A stretch of 35,490 nucleotides of DNA from Methylotuvimicrobium buryatense 5G. Lineage in GTDB: Bacteria > Pseudomonadota > Gammaproteobacteria > Methylococcales > Methylomonadaceae. Positions 1 to 8,599 of the stretch are shown in pieces. The stretch covers positions 3,094,679-3,130,168 of the forward strand of contig NZ_KB455575.1 of the NCBI RefSeq assembly GCF_000341735.1, read 5' to 3'. The first letter of the stretch is position 1. Each line of letters starts with the position of its first letter. The notes below the pieces were generated by a model that saw only the letters and a program-made list of their open reading frames with translations, was not told the DNA's origin and ran no database searches. Both the position numbers and the translations under genes were made by a program.

Positions 1-1530
1 TGATTCTCCCCGAGCACCATTATCCTAACCTTGCGTCCCGGGTTCTTTCCTTATGTGAACGGCGAATTTCTCAGGATTGGCAGCAACGCTTCGGTTACCC
101 CTTATTATTGCTAGAAACTTTCGTTGATCCTCAGTTGTTTCATGGCACGATTTATCGTGCTTCTAACTGGGTGCATGTCGGCGATACCCGTGGTTACCGT
201 CGGATTCGCCAAGGCTATAGCCCTAGCGCTCAACAGCCCAAGCAGGTTTTTGTTAGACCCTTGGAAAAGCGCGCTCAAACTCACTTGTCGCAACCTATGC
301 TTAGCCCCTGTTATGGCTATGGAGCACCAAAAATCATGCTAACCGCCGATCAAATGCGCACTTTACCAGAGTTCTTTCTTGATATTCCTGACCCGCGGCG
401 TAAGCAGGGACAGCGTCATTCTCTGCCGTGTATTCTGGCTCTTGCCACAGCTGCCGTGCTCTGTGGAATGGAAGGCTATAAAGCGATTGGCAGCTGGGCG
501 GATGACTTAGGCCAAAAAGCGCGAGCCCGTTTTGGCTGTCGCAAACGCAATGGGCGTTATCAGGTACCCAGTCGCACCACCTTTAGAGAAACCTTAATTA
601 GCGTCGATCCCGCACAACTCGATCTTGCGCTGCAAGGCTGGAACGAACAATTCGCCGAAGCCGACGAAGGCTTGGCCGTCGACGGTAAAACCCTGCGTAA
701 CGCGATTGATGAAGACGGTCGTCAAACACACATCCTGGGCGTCGTCGGGCATCAGACGGGACGCTGCCACACTCAAAAAAAGTCGGTGCTTTGCCTGTAG
801 AGGGAAGCGATGAACTTAAACAGACCAACGAAATCGGGATGTTCATCCCGGTTATGGATGCCCTGGCAAATATTGCCGATAAAACGATCACCGGCGACGC
901 TCTTTTAACACAGCGTAAACTGGCGCACTATCTGGTCGAAGACCGGCAGGCCCATTATGTATTTACCGCCAAAGACAACCAACCCACAGTCGCCCAGGAT
1001 ATTCGCCTGGCCTTTGAAAATCGCCAAGCGCCTGACTATAGCGAGCCCTACACCTTAACGCATGGTCGTATTGAGTCACGCTCTATTTGGACGTCTACGC
1101 TCCTGAACAACTACCTTGATTTCCCTTTCGTCGGGCAAATATTTGCCATACAACGCCATACCATCGACAAAAAAAGCGGCCAAGAAACCTTTGAGATGGC
1201 TTACGGCCTGACCAGTCATTCGCCGATGAGCGCCAACGCTGAACAAGTGCTCAAGTTCAATAGAGATCATTGGGGCGTTGAGAGTCATCATTACCTACTG
1301 GATTGGAATTGGAATGAAGATCGTTGCAGGATAAGCAAAGGCCATGGACCTGAAAACATAACCTGTCTGCGCAGATTTGCCGCAGGGTTGATTAAGTCCA
1401 TGAGTAAAGACAGTGTGGCAGCCACTACCGAAAAGCTGGCGCGTAATGTACGACGGGTATTCGATTACCTACGCATGACAGAGAATTCGAGAAAGGTTAT
1501 ATTGCGATACCAAAGTCAAGAAGTTTAGAA
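1..1530 (+). mobile_element. ISAs1-family insertion sequence, left part outside window
   Basis: The interval is nearly filled by one ISAs1-family (DDE) transposase that is already open at the first base, so the element starts upstream of the window. The right boundary is placed near the transposase stop because a different repeat (IR beginning at 1545) follows almost at once. I could not identify the right terminal inverted repeat without its left partner, so the exact end is uncertain by some tens of bases. Confidence 0.75.
3..1528 (+). pseudogene. ISAs1 transposase with DUF4338-like N-terminus, frame broken at an A7 tract
   Basis: DDE transposase of the ISAs1 family, split across two frames. 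The first frame (3-800) is open from the window edge. Its first ~100 codons resemble DUF4338 (the DruA-like domain sometimes fused to these transposases: GTIYRASNW, GYRRIRQGY). The ISAs1 part starts at the ATG at 336 (PEFFLDIPDPRRKQGQ) and contains the first catalytic Asp in AVDGKTLR. The second frame runs from 782 to 1528 and carries the second Asp (TITGDALLTQ) and the Glu region (HWGVESHHYLLDW). At 776-782 the frame-0 codons CAA AAA AAG form the heptamer A AAA AAG. A -1 shift there yields QKKVGALPVEG, the expected family sequence. The break may be a lost A, a sequencing error, or programmed frameshifting. Family assignment is firm; activity is unknown. Confidence 0.85.
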
Positions 1531-1544
1531 CGGTTTCGCCGTGC

Positions 1545-1696
1545 AGGGTTCGGTAACTCGCTTGACAGGACGCCATGAATACGTCCGTGTAGGCTTGACG
1601 GCGGCGACTAATTGCCATGGATGGCATGAATGCAGATTTTGCAGGAGCAAAAATCTGCCCTGCCTCCGACATCTGCCAATCGAGCAACCGAACCCT
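1545..1696. repeat. Palindromic repeat family A, copy 1
   Basis: The ends are an imperfect inverted repeat: AGGGTTCGGTAACTCGCTTG at the left, with its near-complement (CGAGCAACCGAACCCT) at the right. The inside holds the shared core GGACGCCATGAATACGTCC, whose GGACG/CGTCC arms can pair, and a second module with GGATGGCATGAATGC and GATTTTGC-agga-GCAAAAATC hairpins. Further copies of family A lie at 1755-1857 and 5467-5571. No open reading frame of interest lies inside. This looks like a MITE or REP-type element. Confidence 0.7.
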
Positions 1697-1754
1697 CCGT
1701 AACGTTCATGAAGGCCTGGCCATCGCCCCGGCAAATGAAAGTTCTCTGGTGGGG

Positions 1755-1857
1755 AGGGTACGGTCACTCGCCCGACAGGACGCCGTGAATACGTCCCTGT
1801 AGGCTCGACGGCGGCTTTCCCTGCCGCCGACGCCTGTCGGTCGAGCAACCGCACCCT
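1755..1857. repeat. Palindromic repeat family A, copy 2
   Basis: Inverted ends AGGGTACGGTCACTCGCCCG and, on the right, CGGTCGAGCAACCGCACCCT. The core GGACGCCGTGAATACGTCC is present, followed by TGTAGGCTCGACGGCGGC. The long GATTTTGC module of copy 1 is absent, which makes it about 50 bp shorter. It lies only 58 bp after copy 1, so the two form a pair in the gap between the ISAs1 and the pyrophosphatase gene. Confidence 0.7.
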
Positions 1858-1983
1858 CTCCGGAACCGGCATTTGCTCTGTCGAGCGCCGTATATCGAAA
1901 AATTAGATAAAGGGTCTATATCTACGAACTTTCACAGTAAAATAGAGGGGTATTTACGACCAAATCCTAAATAGGCTTGAGCC

Positions 1984-2217
1984 TGGTAATAGCAGCAATT
2001 CCCAATTTGGAGATCAAAAAGGGTGTGGGGTATGCTTGGCGAGGATGTCGGCAGCAGGGCAGATTTTTGCTCCATGCAAAATCCGCATTCACGCCATCCT
2101 TGGCGTTCGAGCTGCCGCCAAGCCCCCATGGATAGGTTTACGGCGTTCCTCGACAGGCATACCCCACACCCTAAAATCGGCGAAACTGCTCAAACTGGGA
2201 ATTGCTGTGGTAATAGA
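1984..2217. repeat. MITE-like element with perfect 9-bp target site duplication (family D)
   Basis: The 216-bp element (1993-2208) starts with CAGCAATTCCCAATTTG and ends with the complement of CAGCAATTCCCAGTTTG (16 of 17 match). A second, perfect inverted pair inside is AGGGTGTGGGGTATGC (2020-2035) and GCATACCCCACACCCT. It is flanked on both sides by TGGTAATAG (1984-1992 and 2209-2217), a perfect 9-bp target duplication, so the element inserted as a unit. The interior, read on the minus strand, resembles the modules of repeat family A (GGATGGCGTGAATGCGGATT, then GCAAAAATCTGCCCTGC). No transposase is encoded, so it would need a partner in trans. Confidence 0.82.
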
Positions 2218-2259
2218 CCGCGTTCGCCTAAGATCTGTTGTAGGCTGAACGGTCTTTTA
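2217..2259. repeat. Imperfect hairpin behind the pyrophosphatase gene
   Basis: GACCGCGTTCGCCT can pair with AGGCTGAACGGTC across a 12-base loop. A short T-run follows on the plus strand only. For the minus-strand pyrophosphatase gene, ending at 2318, it is in the right place for a transcript 3' end, but the minus-strand tail (TCTATTACC) is poor for a classical intrinsic terminator. It may simply be a REP-type hairpin. Confidence 0.4.
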
Positions 2260-2317
2260 CGGCATCAACAAGACACTTAGAACGGAATATTTTTTGCCTG
2301 AAATCGTCTTAGGCCCA

Positions 2318-4486
2318 TCACAACATCGGCGCAATTACCAATGCCACCACAGACATCAATTTCAACAGGATATTCAGCGAAGGCCCCGAAGTATCTTTGA
2401 ACGGATCGCCGACCGTGTCGCCGACTACCGCCGCTTTATGGGGTTCCGAACCTTTACGATAGGTGCGCCCTTGAATTTCCACACCGGCTTCGATCATTTT
2501 CTTGGCATTGTCCCAAGCGCCGCCGGCATTGGATTGAAAAATCGCCATCAACACCCCGCTTACCGTTACGCCGGCCAGTAAACCGCCCAACATTTCAGCG
2601 CCGCCGCCGAATCCCACGACAACCGGCGAAACAACGGCCAATAAGCCCGGAGCCACCATTTCCCGAAGCGAGGCCCGTGTTGAAATCGCGACGCATTGAC
2701 TGTATTCCGCTTTGCCGTCCGCATTATTGAAAACCAGCTGATCGGCCTCGCTCCATTGATCCAATTCCTTCCCTTCGTTGCGACGCATGACTTCGAGCGC
2801 CGCTTTCAACTCGGGGATAGAGGCAAACTGTCGTCTCACTTCTTGAATCATATCCATCGCCGCTCTTCCGACAGCCGCCATCGCTAACGATGAAAATAGA
2901 AACGGCAACATGCCGCCCAAAAATAAACCGCCCATGACATACGGTTTGGAAATATCGATACTGGAAATGTTGGCGGTGGTCATGAAAGCGGCAAACAATG
3001 CCAGCGCGGTCAATGCGGCCGAACCGATCGCAAATCCCTTACCGATTGCCGCGGTCGTATTACCGACTGCGTCAAGCTTATCGGTCCGCTCTCTCACGTC
3101 TTTCGGTAAGGCCGCCATTTCGGCGATGCCGCCGGCATTATCGGAGATGGGCCCATAAGCATCGACCGCCAATTGAATGCCGGTATTGGACAACATCCCC
3201 ACCGCCGCTATGGCAATGCCGTATAAACCGGCGAATTCATAAGCTCCAATAATGGCGGCGGCAATAATAATAATCGGTACTGCGGTCGACTGCATGCCTA
3301 CTCCGACCCCGGCAATAATATTGGTCGCGGACCCGGTCAGCGATTGCTCGACGATGCCTCTTACCGGGCGGGTTCCGGTTCCGGTATAAAATTCGGTAAT
3401 CGCGCCTATTGCCAGCCCTGATGCCAAGCCAATAATAATAGCGATGAAAACGCCCATCGAAGTGTAAACACCCGAGCCGGTTTGCCAGGATTCCGGCAAC
3501 ATCCATTGAGTGATCCCATAAGTTGCTAAAAGCATGAATAATGCCGACACCAGTTCGCCGCGATTCAAAGCTTTTTGCGGATTGCCGCCCTCTTTGATAC
3601 GCACAAACCATGTACCGATAATCGATGTCACGATACCTACAGCGGCTAGCACCAAAGGCAACAACACGGCATTCAATCCGCCGAATTCGTTGTCTGCTTC
3701 AAATCCGACTGTCCCGATCAATACCGCGCCCAGCACCATGGTGCCGATAATGGAGCCGACATAGGATTCGAAAAGATCGGCACCCATTCCGGCAACATCG
3801 CCGACATTATCGCCGACATTATCGGCGATCGTCGCCGGATTCAGTGGATGGTCCTCGGGAATCCCGGCTTCGACCTTTCCCACCAAGTCCGCGCCGACAT
3901 CGGCCGCTTTGGTGTATATGCCGCCGCCGACCCTGGCAAACAAAGCAATCGAAGACGCGCCGAACGAAAAGCCGGTAATCACCGTGACGATGCGGCCAAT
4001 TTCCCATCCCATCGAAGAAAACACGATTAGCAGCAAACTGAGTCCTAACACGCCGAGGCCGACCACGCACATGCCCATCACCGAACCGCCGGCAAAGGCC
4101 ACCCGCAATGCGCTACCGATATTCGTTCTGGCCGCTTGCGTCGTTCTGACATTGGCCTTGGTGGCAATGCGCATGCCTAAAAAACCGGCAAATCCGGAAC
4201 AAAACGCGCCTAATATGAATGATAATGCAATCATCCAGGATGAATCGTCAGACAAAGAGCCCATCCAACCCAACAAAATAGCGACTAGAACGACAAAAAT
4301 AGATAAAACCCGGTATTCCGCCTTGAGAAAGGCCATGGCGCCATCTTCGATGAAGCCTGCGATCCGTGTCATTCGTTCATTACCGGCATCCTGTTTGCTA
4401 ACCCATGCCGAACGTTTAATGATAAAAAATAGCGCTAATAACCCGAAAACCGGGGTGAAATAAGTAATCAACTGTCCTGTATTCAT
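2318..4486 (-). CDS. hppA: K+-dependent membrane pyrophosphatase (ion-pumping)
   Basis: A 722-residue inner-membrane pyrophosphatase that couples PPi hydrolysis to H+ or Na+ export, at full family length with about 16 membrane segments. The pyrophosphate-binding signature is intact ([19 protein letters not shown], then [20 protein letters not shown]) and so is the second acidic cluster ([16 protein letters not shown]). The sequence [10 protein letters not shown] has Ala rather than Lys at the diagnostic position, which family knowledge links to K+-dependent enzymes. Whether it pumps H+ or Na+ cannot be told by eye. The ATG start is supported by AAGG about 10 bases upstream. It is divergent from the aspartic protease gene across a 216-bp gap, and behind it lies a repeat field. 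Confidence 0.95.
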   Translation of the reverse strand: MNTGQLITYFTPVFGLLALFFIIKRSAWVSKQDAGNERMTRIAGFIEDGAMAFLKAEYRVLSIFVVLVAILLGWMGSLSDDSSWMIALSFILGAFCSGFAGFLGMRIATKANVRTTQAARTNIGSALRVAFAGGSVMGMCVVGLGVLGLSLLLIVFSSMGWEIGRIVTVITGFSFGASSIALFARVGGGIYTKAADVGADLVGKVEAGIPEDHPLNPATIADNVGDNVGDVAGMGADLFESYVGSIIGTMVLGAVLIGTVGFEADNEFGGLNAVLLPLVLAAVGIVTSIIGTWFVRIKEGGNPQKALNRGELVSALFMLLATYGITQWMLPESWQTGSGVYTSMGVFIAIIIGLASGLAIGAITEFYTGTGTRPVRGIVEQSLTGSATNIIAGVGVGMQSTAVPIIIIAAAIIGAYEFAGLYGIAIAAVGMLSNTGIQLAVDAYGPISDNAGGIAEMAALPKDVRERTDKLDAVGNTTAAIGKGFAIGSAALTALALFAAFMTTANISSIDISKPYVMGGLFLGGMLPFLFSSLAMAAVGRAAMDMIQEVRRQFASIPELKAALEVMRRNEGKELDQWSEADQLVFNNADGKAEYSQCVAISTRASLREMVAPGLLAVVSPVVVGFGGGAEMLGGLLAGVTVSGVLMAIFQSNAGGAWDNAKKMIEAGVEIQGRTYRKGSEPHKAAVVGDTVGDPFKDTSGPSLNILLKLMSVVALVIAPML

Positions 4487-4702
4487 CGATGTTTGCCTTG
4501 TTTTAGTTATTAATGGTTTATGACATCGACGCTTTTTGATAGGGCATAAAAAGCGACTTAATGATTTTTTTGAGACGAACCCTTACAATCCAACGTTGTT
4601 TTGCCGCGCCTGTCAACACTTGTCTTATTAAAATTGGTTATTTGTGAAACCCGGACGCGGATTTTAGGCTCAAATTTTTTTAGCACCTTATGGCGGCACG
4701 CT

Positions 4703-5419
4703 ATGTCCGGAAAAAACTCGATCATTGCCACCCTGTTAGCGTTGATGTTAACGCTCGGCATCGCACAAGCCGATAGCCTTAAAACTCAACTCGAACAAAT
4801 CATTCATGCGCAGAGCATAACAATAAAGAATTTACACTTAGTCCAAGACGGCCCTCCCCTTCGTCTTAGCGGCACACCGGATCAACAATTAAAACGATTG
4901 CTAAGTGATTATAACTTTGTTCAATTATTTAACAATCAAGGAGATATCGAAAAAATCATCATCACCAGCATCAAGCGCTATGACAACACGCCGCCTCCTG
5001 CAGTTGTTGAAAAACCCAAGACCGACGCCAGTTATGCCATCAAAACCACCCGCAGCGGTTCGCATCATTTGGTAAAGGCCGAGTTATCGGGGCCTTACGG
5101 CACCAAACTGAAAGCCAATATGCTGATCGATACCGGCGCGACCACCCTTGTCTTACCCGCCTCGCTTCAATCCGCATTGGGTTTTACCGACAGAAATTTA
5201 CAACCTGGATTCAGCGAAACTGCGAACGGCAGAGTCGAAATTATGCAAGGCAAGCTTAAATCGGTCGTTATCGGCAAAGCTCAAGCCGATAACGTGGATG
5301 TGAGTTTCATTGCGGACGATAAATTACAATCGAGCGGCTTGCTGGGTATGAGCTTTTTAGGACGCTTCCAAATGACGTTCGACGATGCGCGCAATCAAAT
5401 CATTTTAAAACCCTACTAA
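4703..5419 (+). CDS. Periplasmic retropepsin-like aspartic protease (clan AA)
   Basis: A 238-residue protein if started at the ATG at 4703. The frame is open further upstream (to 4601), but only the 4703 start gives a clean signal peptide (positive N-terminus, then IIATLLALMLTLGIAQA). After a helical linker of roughly 100 residues comes a retropepsin-like domain with the catalytic motif LIDTGATTLVLP and the closing motif GLLGMSFLGRF. This matches the TIGR02281-type bacterial clan AA aspartic proteases, which have one domain and dimerise to form the active site. The substrate is unknown. It stands alone, divergent from hppA and convergent with the hydrolase gene; repeat family A copy 3 separates the two convergent ends. 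Confidence 0.85.
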   Translation: MSGKNSIIATLLALMLTLGIAQADSLKTQLEQIIHAQSITIKNLHLVQDGPPLRLSGTPDQQLKRLLSDYNFVQLFNNQGDIEKIIITSIKRYDNTPPPAVVEKPKTDASYAIKTTRSGSHHLVKAELSGPYGTKLKANMLIDTGATTLVLPASLQSALGFTDRNLQPGFSETANGRVEIMQGKLKSVVIGKAQADNVDVSFIADDKLQSSGLLGMSFLGRFQMTFDDARNQIILKPY

Positions 5420-5466
5420 CCTTAGGATTTCGTAATAAATAACGTCCTGGAACTATGCGCTTTGTT

Positions 5467-5571
5467 GAGGATTCGGTAACTCGCTTGGCAGGACGCCGTG
5501 AATACGTCCGTGTAGGCTTGACGGCGGCTTTCCCTGCCGCCGACACCTGCCAATCGAGCAACCGAACCCTC
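5467..5571. repeat. Palindromic repeat family A, copy 3
   Basis: Ends are GAGGATTCGGTAACTCGCTTG on the left and CGAGCAACCGAACCCTC on the right. The interior holds GGACGCCGTGAATACGTCC and TGTAGGCTTGACGGCGGC, nearly identical to copy 2. It lies between two convergent genes (aspartic protease, hydrolase), a typical place for REP-like elements that protect or terminate transcripts. Confidence 0.72.
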
Positions 5572-5604
5572 CGTAAAATAGGGAAGTTATTTACGACTAA
5601 ATCC

Positions 5605-6426
5605 TTACTCGCTAATCACTTGTTCAGCTTCATCGATAAAGTGCATCACTTCCCGCCACCACGGCAGTTCCGGAGCCAGCGGCAAGCTGTTGTGATCGGC
5701 ATTTTTGAACGACCACAGCCGTTTATGGCATTGAAGAGAGTCATATAAATTCAAGCTATAGCGATTCGGAATGATTTGGTCGTCTTCGGCAATCACCATG
5801 GCCGTATTGCCGCTGTAGCCGTGCAGGTACTTGAGATTATCGAAGCGGTCGCGAATCAGCCATTTAGCCAGAAACAACCAATAATGGTGTTGCGCAACGT
5901 TAGCCATGCTGTCGAATGGCGTCATCAGGACAATGCCTTTAATCGGGACTTTTCCGGAATGCACGATTCCCCCGACCACACCGCTACCCAGCGACTCGCC
6001 CCAAAGAAAAATGGGGTCGCCGAAATCGTCCCTCGCTTGTGTTGCGATGGCAATACCGTCGCTGATCAATCCCGATTCCGATGGCGATCCCGATCTTGCG
6101 CCGTAACCCGGATATTCCGCAACAATAACCCGGTATCCCAGCCTTTCCAATGCATTGAAGTAATAACCCCGATTGATCGCGCTTCCCGCATTACCGTGAA
6201 ACACGATAACCGTTCCTTTACTGCCCTTCATAGTCGATTTAGACATCAAGCCAAGATAGCTTTCCTTTGCCGGCCAAAGTTCCAGATTTAGCCGTTGCGC
6301 CAGCTCTTGTTGCCTAGCTAACGACTGCTTTCCGGGAAAATAAATCAGGTTTCGTTGCCATATAAATAAAGCCAGAAGAAACAACAAATAAGGCAACAGT
6401 ATCGAAAGCATTCGTTTAATGACCAT
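5605..6426 (-). CDS. Membrane-anchored alpha/beta hydrolase (BEM46-like)
   Basis: A 273-residue serine hydrolase. Residues 6-23 form a hydrophobic N-terminal anchor, so the catalytic domain probably faces the periplasm. The oxyanion-hole region HGNAGS (~77-82), the nucleophile elbow GESLGSG (Ser ~145), the acid in AEDDQIIP (~215) and the His in NADHNS (~245) are all present in the right order. The overall pattern, including EYPGYGARSG, fits the BEM46/ABHD13-like family. The substrate is unknown. It is transcribed alone; the gap upstream contains inverted repeats. Confidence 0.85.
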   Translation of the reverse strand: MVIKRMLSILLPYLLFLLALFIWQRNLIYFPGKQSLARQQELAQRLNLELWPAKESYLGLMSKSTMKGSKGTVIVFHGNAGSAINRGYYFNALERLGYRVIVAEYPGYGARSGSPSESGLISDGIAIATQARDDFGDPIFLWGESLGSGVVGGIVHSGKVPIKGIVLMTPFDSMANVAQHHYWLFLAKWLIRDRFDNLKYLHGYSGNTAMVIAEDDQIIPNRYSLNLYDSLQCHKRLWSFKNADHNSLPLAPELPWWREVMHFIDEAEQVISE

Positions 6427-6487
6427 AATAAAGCCGCATCGTTAAAATAAACCATTTGTCGCTCATCCCAAAAAGAGCAGTTGGCAT

Positions 6488-6541
6488 GTGTTGTAGACCG
6501 TTCGTGCTGAGCCAAGTCGAAGCATGAAGGGTCTACAACAC
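6488..6541. repeat. Short inverted repeat, 12-bp perfect arms
   Basis: GTGTTGTAGACC at 6488-6499 pairs perfectly with GGTCTACAACAC at 6530-6541. The 30-base interior contains the motif GTTCGTGCTGAGCCAAGTCGA, common in dispersed bacterial repeats. It lies upstream of the hydrolase gene start. Confidence 0.6.
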
Positions 6542-6578
6542 TTTCACCGGCTTGGTGAAGCCCAAATTACCCCTCACA

Positions 6579-6621
6579 CCCTTCGACAGGGCTCCCCTGA
6601 GCGCAGCCGAAGGGCTCAGGG
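6579..6621. repeat. REP-like interleaved palindrome
   Basis: CCCTTCG (6579-6585) pairs with CGAAGGG (6608-6614), and CCCTGAGC (6595-6602) pairs with GCTCAGGG (6614-6621). The two pairings interleave, so the sequence can fold in two mutually exclusive ways. The text around it (GCTCAGGGCGAACGG) is the common dispersed type seen in many proteobacterial genomes. Confidence 0.6.
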
Positions 6622-6889
6622 CGAACGGTAGCTTGAGGTACTCATCTGCTTTTTTTAGACTTATATCTTATCCATATCCTTCGCGCGGCCACATTTTCGG
6701 TTTTCTGAAACAAATTGTTCACACGCCCTGCATCTAAAACAAGATGGAACTTTGCCCCCTTTGAAAAAAGGGGGGACTGAATATTTACGCGCTAAGCATA
6801 ATCCATATTTATTTACTGTAATCCGTGGGAAAATACCTTTTTTTTCGCTCGGTAAGCAAGAGCTTACATAAAGAGGTTCCCAAACCGTA

Positions 6890-7057
6890 GAGACTGTGAA
6901 AATTATCGGCGAATACATCATAAAACAATTTATTCACCATGAAGAACATGAAAACAATGAAGAAAAAGACGATAAAATCAACAATCTAATTATTCATATG
7001 ACTATGAATTCATGTTCTTCATGGTTATTTCGCAATATTGAATATTCTCACAGTCTC
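6890..7057. repeat. Nested inverted-repeat element
   Basis: The outer arms are GAGACTGTGA (6890-6899) and TCACAGTCTC (7048-7057), perfect over 10 bp. The inner arms are ACCATGAAGAACATGAA (6936-6952) and its perfect 17-bp complement at 7009-7025. The A-rich centre could be read as a short protein but shows no coding character. The remaining sequence from 6427 to 7176 holds only the repeats listed here; I see no gene in it. Confidence 0.65.
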
Positions 7058-7176
7058 CGTAATTTCGGAAACAGCAGGGAGGATCTGAATACTTACAAAA
7101 AGCAAAACGTCAAAAATAAAAAAAATCGGTTATTTTTAGCTGGCCTGCCCTATTTTTTAACCTTAATAAACCCTCG

Positions 7177-7689
7177 ATGAACTTATTACTCAACTATCTT
7201 TCGCTTTGTTTGTTCCGACAAAACCCTATAAATTTAATCCCCGGACCATCATTCGTAATGAAGAACTTGGCGTTCTATCTTGTTTCGGGCATGATCGTCG
7301 AGGGGCTTATTTCCGATCCGGTCAGCGGTACATTGGAAGTATTGATGAGGACCATAATGGCTTTCTCATTTATCACTGTTTTTTTGCTGACGATGAAGAA
7401 ATGGCAATTTTTTAAACAAGTCTTCACTGCCATTTTTGTCTGCGAAAACTTTATCATCACCCTGGCGATTGCCGCTGAAGTGCTGGATGTTGTTATGGTA
7501 ATGAGGCATGTTGAATATCAAGAAGAAATATCAATCGGGATCAGCGTGTTTTTAGTCATTTGGTATATTGCAGTTATCAGTTATATTTTCCGTCAAGTCT
7601 TTTTGTACACGGCAACGCCAAGCGTTATTTCAGCGATTGCCTACTTTATTGCCAGTTACGGCATACCGATGCTAGTTATGGAGCTCTAA
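7177..7689 (+). CDS. Small multi-pass membrane protein, function unknown
   Basis: A 170-residue protein with about four or five hydrophobic segments (around residues 27-45, 60-75, 85-105, 118-140 and 148-168). I do not recognise a catalytic motif. The layout (NPINLIPGPSF before the first helix, even helix spacing) recalls small YIP1-like membrane proteins, but this is only a resemblance. I chose the ATG at 7177; an internal ATG at 7258 (MKNLAFYLV) is possible, and neither has a strong ribosome binding site. It is a single gene between repeat elements. Confidence 0.6.
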   Translation: MNLLLNYLSLCLFRQNPINLIPGPSFVMKNLAFYLVSGMIVEGLISDPVSGTLEVLMRTIMAFSFITVFLLTMKKWQFFKQVFTAIFVCENFIITLAIAAEVLDVVMVMRHVEYQEEISIGISVFLVIWYIAVISYIFRQVFLYTATPSVISAIAYFIASYGIPMLVMEL

Positions 7690-7737
7690 AATCATCTCAA
7701 GATTCGGGCATCTTCATGCTTTCATCGATTATCCTAG

Positions 7738-8125
7738 ACAAAGCATTTCCTGATTAGCAAGATGCTTCAGCTTGCCGAGGCCAAGTATCCGAGCAAGGAC
7801 CAGTCGTAGTCGCAAAAACTAAAATATGCTGTTACCCAAGCTCCAGCTTGGGTAACCTGTTCAGGAAGCTCTAGCTTCCCGAAAATCAAGAAAGATTGAA
7901 CGAGCGAGCGAGTCGGGTTTGATTCAGAATGTGCGGAGGTTGTGTCGGTCTCAGGAAGCTGGAGCTTCCGGGGTGTCTTTCCCAAGCTGGAGCTTGGGAA
8001 ATAGCGTGATGTGGGTTGGCCGTTTTTAGCTTGACGCGCATGGCTTGCAAACCCCGTCCTGCTAGGGGATATGCTGATCTTTGGGCTTTAGCTGAAGAAA
8101 CTTGCTAATCAGGAAGCATTTTGTC
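7738..8125. repeat. Inverted-repeat-bounded element carrying four mirrored palindromes
   Basis: The left end (7738-7762) reads ACAAAGCATTTCCTGATTAG and then CAAG. The right end (8101-8125) is its inverse with small changes (CTTGCTAATCAGGAAGC, then ATTTTGT). Inside are four palindromes with the core AAGCT-NN-AGCTT: 7831-7856 (arms GTTACCCAAGCT), 7864-7879 (arms GGAAGCT), 7954-7969 (arms GGAAGCT) and 7978-8001 (arms TTTCCCAAGCT). Their centres are spaced 28, 90 and 28 bp, so the set is mirror-symmetric. I see no coding sequence in it. Confidence 0.7.
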
Positions 8126-8154
8126 CACGAAAATCACGAAAATATTTAATTAGT

Positions 8155-8291
8155 TATACCTTTCGCACTTCAAATTTCGGCAGTACCCTAGGAGGCGCCG
8201 GGGTGCTCTTCAAAGGCTTTGCCAGCATGGACGTATTCACGGCGTCCTTTGACGGCCCCCCGGTGCCGAATTTTGATCTACGATAGGTATA
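8155..8291. repeat. TA-flanked MITE, family B copy 1
   Basis: The element (8157-8289) starts TACCTTTCGCACTTCAAATT and ends with the near-complement (AATTTTGATCTACGATAGGTA), flanked by TA on each side. On the minus strand it contains the core GGACGCCGTGAATACGTCC shared with family A. Other copies lie at 11716-11871 and 12062-12219. TA flanks and short inverted ends fit MITEs mobilised by IS630/Tc1-mariner-type transposases, which is an inference. Its right end is about 38 bp upstream of the next gene. Confidence 0.78.
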
Positions 8292-8326
8292 TTATTTTCC
8301 CCTTAACCATCACAGGAGACCCGCTC

Positions 8327-8569
8327 ATGAACATTGAACTAATACGTGACGTCCTTTTATGGTGCTCCATAATCAACTTCAGCGTGCTGCTTTTGTGGGG
8401 ACTGCTCTTTATCTCCGCTCACGATTGGATGTATCGATTACACGGGCACTGGTTTCGCTTGCCGGTCGAACAATTCGACGCCATACATTACGCAGGCATG
8501 GCGCTTTACAAAATCGGCATCATTCTGTTTAATCTCGTGCCTTATATTGCCTTGCATATCGTCGCATAA
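8327..8569 (+). CDS. DUF6868-like small membrane protein
   Basis: An 80-residue protein with two hydrophobic helices (residues ~8-28 and ~58-78) separated by the conserved-looking stretch AHDWMYRLHGHWFRLP and FDAIHYAGMALYK. This matches my memory of the DUF6868 family, whose function is unknown. The ATG at 8327 is preceded by AGGAG eight bases upstream, which decides the start over an in-frame upstream extension through the MITE. The helicase gene begins 30 bp after its stop, so the two are probably co-transcribed. Confidence 0.75.
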   Translation: MNIELIRDVLLWCSIINFSVLLLWGLLFISAHDWMYRLHGHWFRLPVEQFDAIHYAGMALYKIGIILFNLVPYIALHIVA

Positions 8570-8599
8570 GAGCACGAAAGCACAGGCAAAGGATTGTCC

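Noticed and set aside
3909-4463. 184-codon ORF on the plus strand
   Set aside because: It lies fully antisense to the membrane pyrophosphatase gene, which has strong family motifs; low-complexity composition fits a shadow frame.
6896-7180. 94-codon ORF on the plus strand
   Set aside because: It is made from the arms and centre of a nested inverted repeat; no coding signal.
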